Part shown: in pieces, positions 27,455 to 34,246 of the stretch
Layout of the letters: each line of letters opens with the position of its first letter
How positions within the stretch are numbered: position 1 is the first letter of the stretch
Assembly: GCF_043099315.1 (NCBI RefSeq)
Contig: NZ_CP170746.1
DNA: 64,000 nt
Reading direction: 5' to 3' (one strand)
DNA from: Chlorogloeopsis fritschii
GTDB taxonomy: Bacteria; Cyanobacteriota; Cyanobacteriia; Cyanobacteriales; Nostocaceae
Translations under genes and position numbers: made by a program
The notes under the pieces: model-generated
The model's database searches: none
What the model was told of the DNA's origin: nothing
The model's input: only the letters and a program-made list of their open reading frames with translations

Positions 27455-27946
27455 CTACGATTTGATTTGGGAAGTGTTGGATACTGGTTTTGAGCGCTGC
27501 TGATAATACTCAACTACTTTTTGCACATAAGCTCCAGTAAAACCATTGTTGCAGCCTGTGTATTTGCCAGTCATCCACCAACAAGCAACCCCACGTACAG
27601 CAGCAATCTCATTGTTTTGATGAGTAGTGTATTGATTGTTTAGCTCTCGACGCGTAATGCACGAAACAACTTGACGCGCCAATGCAGGGCTATTTTCAAA
27701 CTGCGTTGGTGTCACCTCTTTTTTCAAACAATATTTTGACCAGCCTTTGAGGGTTTCTGGTCTAACTTGCCATGCACTATAAAGCCCATCATTTATGGTA
27801 TTAGTTTTTGGTGCAGCTAGTCGTAATGCTTCTACCATCGCTGCGACTTGGCGATCAAAAACTTGCTTTGGTGCTTGTGCTACCGATGGTAAAAATCCTA
27901 AGCTAAAAATCATTCCACCGACTAGCAATCCTATGTTCTTTCTCAT
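27455..27946 (-). CDS. Hypothetical exported protein
   Basis: A 163-aa protein with a signal peptide (MRKNIGLLVGGMIFSLGFLPSVAQA, cleavage near 25). The mature part contains four Cys (YCLKK, VVSCITRR, ACWWMTGKYTGCNN), likely disulfide-bonded in the periplasm, and ends in a Gln/Ser-rich tail. I do not recognise the family. It starts 15 bp after the stop of the retropepsin-like gene, so the two form an operon, which makes a role linked to an envelope protease possible but unproven. Confidence 0.6.
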   Translation of the reverse strand: MRKNIGLLVGGMIFSLGFLPSVAQAPKQVFDRQVAAMVEALRLAAPKTNTINDGLYSAWQVRPETLKGWSKYCLKKEVTPTQFENSPALARQVVSCITRRELNNQYTTHQNNEIAAVRGVACWWMTGKYTGCNNGFTGAYVQKVVEYYQQRSKPVSNTSQIKS

Positions 27947-27961
27947 AAATATGTTAAAACT

Positions 27962-28519
27962 TCAGCGCCGACGTAATTCCAGTTCTTTTTCCATGATTTT
28001 AACGTCATAATTGCTGAAAAAATCATGTCCTAACAGTCCAACGCTAGCTTTTGGAGCGATCGCCACCTGTAAATTATTGGCTACGGCTTTGCCAATGGCG
28101 ATAGACTCTACCTGACTCGTTAAAAATTGTACTTTGCTACCATCAGCTATGTGTGCTTCTACTGTTCCCGTCGCTTTTAATTTTAGAGCGTTAGCCATCC
28201 CCATTGTTATCAAGGTACTACTAGCTCCTGTATCAAAAATCATCTCAAAGGTTTGATTGCCATTAAATGTAACATTCACAACAGGAGTTCTACCAATACG
28301 ACGTTTAATAGGAATCCGAATTACTCCACTGTCTGGAGGAGTCATACCACAAAGCTTTCCTAAACTGACGGTTCTGCCAGAGGAAGTAACCATAAAACAA
28401 GCTCCAGGATCTACAGTCGTTGCCCGTAGAGGAAATGATAAAAATATCAGCGTCGGTACCACTGCAAAAGTTTTAATCCACTGCCTGTTAGTTTTGAACA
28501 TGAAATTTTTTAGATACAT
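27962..28519 (-). CDS. Retropepsin-like aspartic protease, exported
   Basis: A 185-aa protein with an N-terminal signal/anchor (about residues 15-34) and a single retropepsin-like domain. The catalytic motif is FEMIFDTGASSTLITMGMA (Asp-Thr-Gly-Ala-Ser), and the downstream hydrophobic flap/ILGxD-like segment is SVGLLGHDFFSNYDVKI. This clan-AA class (gag-asp/TIGR02281-like) acts as a homodimer, in bacteria usually in the periplasm; substrates are unknown. Two possible Met starts exist (28519 and 28501). It is followed by the exported hypothetical gene at 27455. Confidence 0.85.
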   Translation of the reverse strand: MYLKNFMFKTNRQWIKTFAVVPTLIFLSFPLRATTVDPGACFMVTSSGRTVSLGKLCGMTPPDSGVIRIPIKRRIGRTPVVNVTFNGNQTFEMIFDTGASSTLITMGMANALKLKATGTVEAHIADGSKVQFLTSQVESIAIGKAVANNLQVAIAPKASVGLLGHDFFSNYDVKIMEKELELRRR

Positions 28520-28881
28520 CTATTCTTAAAATACCCAGATCTAAAAATCCCAAATCATGCGTGAACGGCAAGAACCCCAACTTCTTTAATTCTTTAAGAA
28601 ATTGAGGTTATGAGTCCATCATTTTCACAAATTACGTAGGATAGCTGTATAACAAAATATTTGAAAATTAACAAAAAAACTGAGTAAAAAAAGATTCTCA
28701 AGGCATTTTCATACTCTAAATCAGCAATACCGAAAATTAGAAGTATATGAAATATATATCTATAAATTTGAAGTATTAGAAATTTTTACACAAGCTTTTT
28801 CTGCAATTTCTTAAGAGTTTTTCAGAATTTAAAGATAGAAAAACCTAATAAATACTTGCAATAAAATATTTTTCTACCTCG
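28520..28881. other. Intergenic region, 362 bp
   Basis: Very AT-rich spacer between two minus-strand genes. No repeats, RNA or genes recognised. Confidence 0.45.
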
Positions 28882-29373
28882 CTATGTTCTTGTAATATGT
28901 TTCAATTCGCTAAGATTATCGCTGCTAATAGAGTAAGCTGCTCCAAAACCAGTTACAAAACGCCCTTGTTGAGGAGTAAGTTTAAAAATCCGAAAATCAG
29001 CTAAATCTCTTAAGATTTCAATAATTTCACCAAAACGAGCTTGAAATTGATAGACAATTTCCTGCCATGCATCTGTCTGCCGTTCTATTAAAGTTGCCGT
29101 ACAATCAAAGGTTAAACGACAACGGGCAAAGATTTGCTCTGTTTTACCTTCATCCTCAATCAACATCACACCGACGCGAGGATTAGCAGAAAGGTTTTGA
29201 GTATGAGTCGAAAGCTCGCTGACGTAAATATAAATATTTTTGGACTCATCAATTACGAAAGGAGCATAACTAGCATTTGGTACTCCTTGCGTGTTCGCTG
29301 TACTGATAATAGCGCTTTGAAACTGGTGAATAAAATTTTCGTAGTCTGCTTGGGCTTTTTCGAGATTATTCAT
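28882..29373 (-). CDS. HugZ-like pyridoxamine 5'-phosphate oxidase-fold protein
   Basis: A 163-aa split-barrel protein. It matches the HugZ/PNPOx pattern: SAIISTANTQGVPNASYAPFVID, then NIYIYVSELSTHTQNLSANPRVGVMLIEDE, and the late LADFRIFKLTPQQGRFVTGFGAAY, the last being characteristic of HugZ-type heme utilisation proteins. The HugZ family binds or degrades heme; activity here is inferred from similarity only. Length fits the single-domain form. It has no obvious operon partner. Confidence 0.85.
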   Translation of the reverse strand: MNNLEKAQADYENFIHQFQSAIISTANTQGVPNASYAPFVIDESKNIYIYVSELSTHTQNLSANPRVGVMLIEDEGKTEQIFARCRLTFDCTATLIERQTDAWQEIVYQFQARFGEIIEILRDLADFRIFKLTPQQGRFVTGFGAAYSISSDNLSELKHITRT

Positions 29374-29493
29374 AAATTAAGAAACAGATTTATTTGTTTG
29401 TCCTTAATTTTCCTATCTCATCTAAATATTACCAGATCCTTCTCCTCGAAACGTGTTGTATAATTAACGTGCACGATATTTTCAGATTTTTTC

Positions 29494-29898
29494 TTACCGC
29501 ACAATCGGACTAGCATGATGATGTACTAAATACCACTTGCCACCGAGAAGCTCAAATACATTTGTAGCTAGCGATCGCGCTTCCATTTTTCTGCCATTAA
29601 TGACTTGCATGACATTTTCGAGCAACACAATGTAGGCAACATTTTCACGCACTTCTGTGGCAATTATGTCCCTATTAATTTCTATGTATGGGGTATTTTT
29701 AAATATCTTTTCCCAGGAGGTGCGAATTTCTTTCCAGCCCCGGAGTATATTCCAACCAGGGTGAACGCAAAGACTTGCAGTACCTTGAGACCATACTACA
29801 CTCATAGCCTCAATATCTTTTTTTTCAAATGCTCGGTAAAAAGCATCATTAACGGCTAAAACATCAGATATATTAGTCATTTTTAAATGGTTAGTCAT
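29494..29898 (-). CDS. NTF2-like (SnoaL/DUF4440-type) protein
   Basis: A 134-aa single-domain NTF2-like protein: an N-terminal helix pair VLAVNDAFYRAFEKKDIEAMSVVW, followed by CVHPGWNILRGWKEIRTSWEKIF and curved-sheet strands ending GGKWYLVHHHASPIV. Members are small ligand-binding or isomerase-like proteins and are often uncharacterised. The sequence gives no substrate. A TAGTCAT heptamer tract precedes its start codon. Confidence 0.82.
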   Translation of the reverse strand: MTNHLKMTNISDVLAVNDAFYRAFEKKDIEAMSVVWSQGTASLCVHPGWNILRGWKEIRTSWEKIFKNTPYIEINRDIIATEVRENVAYIVLLENVMQVINGRKMEARSLATNVFELLGGKWYLVHHHASPIVR

Positions 29899-30206
29899 TA
29901 GTCATTAGTAGGGGAGGCAGCGCGCCCTTGGAGGTTCCACGCCACATGCTTTATGCCGGGAAACCCGTCCACCGCAGTGGCTCCTCCGTTGTAGCGACTG
30001 CCGTGCGGGTTTTGCCGATCATCTTGCCTTTCAAACTGATAATTTATCTTCTAAACCCGCCTGTACAGCAATTGTTGTAGGGTGGGCACAGCCTAACTTT
30101 CCTTAAACCCTGATTTAACCTTCTCGATAGTGCCCACCTTACGGTTATTAGTAGTGAGTAGTTGGTATTCGTTTACCACTAACTACTATCCACTATCCAG
30201 TTGTAG
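29899..30206. repeat. Repeat cluster left of the IS630 element
   Basis: Contains TAGTCAT heptamers (29890-29908), a GC-rich dispersed repeat block (29915-30010) and one copy of the 125-bp repeat described separately (30077-30201). No gene. Confidence 0.65.
30077..30201. repeat. 125-bp direct repeat, left copy
   Basis: Starts GTAGGGTGGGCACAGCC and ends CACTATCCAGT. It is identical in length to 31421-31545 with a single visible mismatch (T/C in the ACCC(T/C)GATTT stretch). The first 66 bp form a palindromic element with 13-nt arms. Confidence 0.9.
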
Positions 30207-30208
30207 TA

Positions 30209-31418
30209 GCGCGACCGGACTAAAATAGTGCAATAAAGATGTTAAAAGTAGACAAAAAAATGGGACGTGGACGAAGGGACAAGATCCGCTTAAGTGCAGA
30301 ACAAAGACAAAACTTAGAAATGATAAGCCGCAATGGTCATGCAGCAGCGAAAAAAATTCTCCATGCGCGTGTACTTCTGATGTCGGATGAGGGTGAATAT
30401 GGGAAGCAACGTTGGAATGACCAACAGATAGGAGCAGCGCTGGGATTACATCGTAATAGCGTCGCCCGCATCCGCAGTTCATTTTTAAAGCAAGGAGAAC
30501 AAGCAGCCCTCAACCGCAAGCCACGTCAGACATCACCTGTGTCGCGCAAATTAGACGGGGAAAAAGAGGCTTATCTGATAGCTATATGCTGTTCACCACC
30601 GCCAGATGGCAGGACTCGTTGGACGCTCAAGTTACTGGTAGACGAACTCAAAGCGCGTAGTATTGTCACGGAAATTGGTCGTGAGACTGTGCGATGTACG
30701 CTCAAAAAAACGAATTGCGTCCGTGGAAAAAGCAGCGCTACTGTATTCCCGAACGCGATACAGCACGCTTTGTAGCCCAGATGGAAGAAGTCTTAGACCT
30801 GTATACTAGCCAGCACACAGATTTGGAACCACTAATTTGCATGGATGAAGCTGCTTATGAGTTAAAAGCAGATGTATTCGAGCCAATACCAATGGCACCC
30901 AAAAGCGATCGCAAAGAGGATTACCATTATGAACGGCATGGTGTGCGTGCCTTGTTTATATTTTTTGATCCTCTGCGGGGATGGCGACGAGTGAGTAGTC
31001 GTCAGCAGCGTACTCGCGTCGATTGGGCATTGGAAGTTCGCCAACTTCTAGATGTAGACTATCCCCAGGCTCGGAAAGTCAAGTTAGTGTGTGACAATCT
31101 CAATACTCATCACATTGCTTCACTGTATGAAGCTTTTCCTGCAACTGTTGCCCATCGATTAGCTCGCCGCCTAGAAATTCACTATACCCCTCGTAATGGT
31201 AGTTGGTTGAATGTTGCCGAGATTGAGTTAAGTGTCCTTTCTCAACAATGTCTTGACCGTCGTATTTCCTCTGCCACCGAGTTAGAAAAGGAGTTATCTG
31301 CTTGGCAGAACCAGCGTAATCTCACCAATAGTCAAGTTCAATGGCGCTTCACTACAGAGGATGCCCGTATCAAACTCAAACACCTATATCCTAATGCACC
31401 AAATTAATCCGGTCGCGC
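30209..31418 (+). mobile_element. IS630-family insertion sequence
   Basis: An element of 1210 bp bounded by imperfect terminal inverted repeats: the left end reads GCGCGACCGGACTAA and the right end is its complement with one mismatch. TA dinucleotides flank it at 30207-30208 and 31419-31420, the target duplication expected for IS630/Tc1-like elements. It encodes one transposase split over two frames. The near-perfect ends suggest a fairly recent insertion. It lies between two 125-bp direct repeats. Confidence 0.88.
30239..31407 (+). CDS. IS630-family transposase, two frames joined by -1 shift
   Basis: The first frame (30239-30775) encodes the N-terminal helix-turn-helix part (QRQNLEMISRNGHAAAKKILHARVLLM, then GAALGLHRNSVARI). 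The second (open from 30694 to 31407) encodes the DDE catalytic domain: ICMDEAAYELK (Asp-Glu), LVCDNLNTHH (second Asp) and NGSWLNVAEIELSVL (Glu). The frames meet at a seven-A run at 30704-30710, where a -1 shift joins ...CTLKK to NELRPWKKQRY. This may be translational or transcriptional slippage producing a full transposase of about 390 aa, or a one-base deletion from an A8 tract. Both catalytic and DNA-binding parts are otherwise intact. Confidence 0.85.
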
Positions 31419-31420
31419 TA

Positions 31421-31545
31421 GTAGGGTGGGCACAGCCTAACTTTCCTTAAACCCCGATTTAACCTTCTCGATAGTGCCCACCTTACGGTTATTAGTAGTG
31501 AGTAGTTGGTATTCGTTTACCACTAACTACTATCCACTATCCAGT
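31421..31545. repeat. 125-bp direct repeat, right copy
   Basis: Right-hand partner of 30077-30201, beginning directly after the TA target duplicate of the IS630 element. It contains the same 66-bp GTAGGGTGGGCAC...GTGCCCACCTTAC palindrome followed by TTAGTAGTGAGTAGTTGG-type sequence. Confidence 0.9.
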
Positions 31546-31553
31546 AACTATTT

Positions 31554-33446
31554 TCATTTTCCATTTTTAACTGCACCAATTGTTTGCAACAGTTGCTTGG
31601 CGGTGTAAGGTTTAGATAAAAAGGCTTTGACGCCTATATCGTTTGCTACATTGACTTTATCAGCAGAAGCGAGTCCGCTGACGGCAATAACTTTGACGTT
31701 AGGGTTAATTTTTTTTAAGGTGCGGATTGTAGTTAGTCCATCCATTGAGGGCATGAGCATATCTGTTAAGACTACAGAAATCTCATCTCGATGTTCTGCG
31801 TAAAGGGCGATGGCTTCAATTCCATCACTAGCTGTAATTGCTTTGTAGTTATAGGTTTCTAGGGAAGTTTTGGTAATATCGCGAATTGAGTCTTCATCAT
31901 CAACCACCAAAATCAACTCGCCGTTTCCAGAAGGAAATTCTACCTCTTGTTCTTCTTTTATTTCTGGTGACTGTTGTGCTGGCAGAAATACTTTAAATTC
32001 GCTGCCTTTACCTAATTCGCTGTAAACACTGATAAAGCCACTGTGACTTTTGATAATTCCCAATACCGTAGAAAGACCAAGCCCGGTGCCTTTGCCCAGT
32101 TCTTTGGTAGTAAAAAATGGTTCAAAAATGCGATCTACTATTTCCGGCGCAATCCCAGATCCCGTATCGGTAACAGCGATCGCTACATAGGCACCGACTC
32201 GCGCATCTATATGCATCTTGGCATAATTTGCATCAATTAAAAAATTCTCAGCTGTAATTTTCAATTTACCGCCACCAGGCATGGCATCACGGGCATTAAC
32301 ACACAAATTCATTAGCACCTGATGCAGTTGAGTTGGATCGCCAAATACAGTCCAAAGGTTCGCTGATATTTGAGTGGAAACTTCAATAGATTTAGGAAAT
32401 GTTTCTTTAATGATTTGTTGAATTTCTCGAATTAAGTGCTTTAATTGCAATAATGTGCGATCGCCTTCCATGCCACGAGTGAAAGAAAGCACTTGTTTGA
32501 CTAAATTTGCTCCTCTTTTAGCATTGCTAATTAATATGGGCAAAAGCCGCTGGCTGCGCTCATCTTGCAGTTGTGATTCTAAAAGCTGCGCTGTCATCAG
32601 AATGGGAGCAAGGACATTGTTGAGATCGTGAGCAATACCGCTTGCTAGTGTACCTATACTTTCTAAACGCTGGGCACGCAAAAATTGTGCTTCTAGTTGT
32701 TTTTTTTGTGTGATGTCAGTATTTACAATTAATATAGATTGGGTTTTGCGATCAAATTCTCTGACTAAAGTCCAACGACTTTCGACAGTAATTTCTTTCC
32801 CATATTTTGTAATTTGTTGCAATTCACCCTCCCACGAGCCATTTTTCATCATTGTGGTGAGTGCTTCTTGCAATTGCGATAAATTTTTTTCTTGCCAAAT
32901 TTCCGATACTTTTTTACCTATTGCTTCTTCTTTTTGCCAATTATAAAGTCGTTCAGCGGCCTTATTCCAATATAAAATTTGATTATCTAAATCTTGGACA
33001 AAAATAGCGTCTGTTGCAATATCCAGCAAAGCTGCTTGTTCGCGGATTTTATGTTCTGTTTGTTTGCGTTCTAAAGCATAGCGGATAGAACGTTCTAGCA
33101 AAGGGGCAGTTAACTGGCTTTTTTCTAAATAATCTGCCGCTCCTGCTTTCATTGCTTCAACGTCTATTTCTCGGTCACCTTTACCAGTAAGTAAAATAAG
33201 TGGAGCGCTACAGCCATTTGCAACAGCTTCGCGCAATAATTCCAGTCCATTACCTTCACCCAAACGGTAATCAACAAGATAGACGTCGTGTTGCTTAGAA
33301 GCTATTTTTTGTCTTGCAGCTTGATAGCTACCCACCCATTCTAACTCGCACTCCACTACTTGGAATTCTCCAAACCAATCACGAGTTAAAATATAGTCAT
33401 CTTCATCATCATCAATTAGAAGAACTCGGATGGGGCTGTTTTTCAT
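31554..33446 (-). CDS. Hybrid histidine kinase REC-PAS-HK-REC
   Basis: A 630-aa soluble kinase. Domains in order: receiver (about 5-125; Asp59 in VYLVDYRLGEGNG, Lys in YLEKS), PAS (about 140-255; AIFVQDLDNQILYWNKAAERLY), HisKA with His273 in GIAHDLNNVLAPI, HATPase (NLCVNARDAMPGGG N box, DTGSGI, GTGLGLSTV) and a C-terminal receiver (about 510-625; LTDMLMPSMDG, LSKPYTAKQLL). The GIAHDLNN box and the NARDAM N box are NtrB-like. Its core is closely similar to the kinase at 36736, so the two are paralogues. It begins 16 bp after an Rcp1-type receiver gene and is presumably its partner. Confidence 0.94.
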   Translation of the reverse strand: MKNSPIRVLLIDDDEDDYILTRDWFGEFQVVECELEWVGSYQAARQKIASKQHDVYLVDYRLGEGNGLELLREAVANGCSAPLILLTGKGDREIDVEAMKAGAADYLEKSQLTAPLLERSIRYALERKQTEHKIREQAALLDIATDAIFVQDLDNQILYWNKAAERLYNWQKEEAIGKKVSEIWQEKNLSQLQEALTTMMKNGSWEGELQQITKYGKEITVESRWTLVREFDRKTQSILIVNTDITQKKQLEAQFLRAQRLESIGTLASGIAHDLNNVLAPILMTAQLLESQLQDERSQRLLPILISNAKRGANLVKQVLSFTRGMEGDRTLLQLKHLIREIQQIIKETFPKSIEVSTQISANLWTVFGDPTQLHQVLMNLCVNARDAMPGGGKLKITAENFLIDANYAKMHIDARVGAYVAIAVTDTGSGIAPEIVDRIFEPFFTTKELGKGTGLGLSTVLGIIKSHSGFISVYSELGKGSEFKVFLPAQQSPEIKEEQEVEFPSGNGELILVVDDEDSIRDITKTSLETYNYKAITASDGIEAIALYAEHRDEISVVLTDMLMPSMDGLTTIRTLKKINPNVKVIAVSGLASADKVNVANDIGVKAFLSKPYTAKQLLQTIGAVKNGK

Positions 33447-33462
33447 ACCTTCCTCCCACCGT

Positions 33463-33909
33463 TCATAGCGGCAGTTCTACGATTTCAAACCAGTACTTTC
33501 CTATAGTCTTCATTACTTCAACTAAAGCTGCAAACGTAACGGGTTTAATAATAAACGAGTTTGCTCCCAAATCATAGGTACGATAAATATCTTCCTCTGC
33601 TTTTGAGGTTGTGAGTACTACAACAGGGATTTGCCTTAGTTCTGGATCGTCTTTAATTTCTCTGAGTGCCTCACGACCATCTTTTTTAGGCATATTTAAA
33701 TCTAGCAAAATTAAAGCAGGACGAGGTGATATGTGGGCATTGACATATTGACCGCGTCGATGCAAATAATCCATTAACTCTTCTCCATCTCTAACGATGT
33801 ATAGCTCATTTGCCAGACGACTTTCAGCCAAAGCTTCACGAGCTAACATACAGTCATCCTCATCATCATCGGCCATTAAAATAGTGACAGTTGTTTGCCG
33901 ACCCTTCAC
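33463..33909 (-). CDS. Single-domain response regulator, Rcp1-like
   Basis: A 148-aa receiver without output domain: DDDEDD pocket (residues 14-19), Asp70 in LILLDLNMPKKDG, Thr-Thr in VVVLTTSKAEEDI and Lys in FIIKPVTFAALVEVM, ending with the KYWFEIVELP tail of Rcp1-type receivers. It is the first gene of a two-gene unit with the hybrid kinase at 31554 (16-bp gap). A paralogue of the receiver at 4463. It likely exchanges phosphate with the hybrid kinase or with the putative photoreceptor kinase just upstream (inference). Confidence 0.92.
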   Translation of the reverse strand: MKGRQTTVTILMADDDEDDCMLAREALAESRLANELYIVRDGEELMDYLHRRGQYVNAHISPRPALILLDLNMPKKDGREALREIKDDPELRQIPVVVLTTSKAEEDIYRTYDLGANSFIIKPVTFAALVEVMKTIGKYWFEIVELPL

Positions 33910-33993
33910 TCTGCATTTTCTCCTTTTTACTATTCATATAATTAATTTATTCTTAAATTGCAACAAATTTCGGATAATGGTTTTAGACAGTTG

Positions 33994-34230
33994 ATCCCCT
34001 CTGCTATTACCATGGGTTTTGAACGCTGAAGAAAGTAATTTTTGTAGGGTGGGCACAGCCTAGCTTTCCTGAAGTCCTTATTTTTAGGTTGTGAACAGTG
34101 CCCACCTTACGCTTGATACCCTCTGTGATTACCATAAGTTTTACCAGTAAGAAAGTAATTTTTGTAGGGTGGGCACAGCCTAGCTTTCCTGAAGTCCTTA
34201 TTTTTAGGTTGTGAACAGTGCCCACCTTAC
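33994..34230. repeat. Tandem 120-bp repeat of the palindromic element
   Basis: Two consecutive units with a period of 120 bp (33994-34113 and 34114-34230). Each contains the 67-bp palindromic element with arms GTAGGGTGGGCAC / GTGCCCACCTTAC (34044-34110 and 34164-34230); these cores look identical, while the left parts of the units differ at several positions. It lies between two minus-strand kinase genes and may also fold as strong hairpins in their transcript. Confidence 0.88.
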
Positions 34231-34246
34231 TGAAAGCTAAAGAAAT

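Noticed and set aside
30239..30775. First transposase frame as a separate complete protein
   Set aside because: It lacks the DDE domain and its last 20 residues come from reading past the A7 tract in the wrong frame; it is treated as part of a joined transposase.
34007..34225. Minus-strand frame containing two copies of GTVHNLKIRTSGKLGCAHPTKI
   Set aside because: The duplication reflects the tandem 120-bp palindromic repeat, not a protein repeat.
33994..34230. CRISPR-like direct repeats
   Set aside because: Only two long units, with conserved palindromic cores and no spacers; no cas genes nearby.
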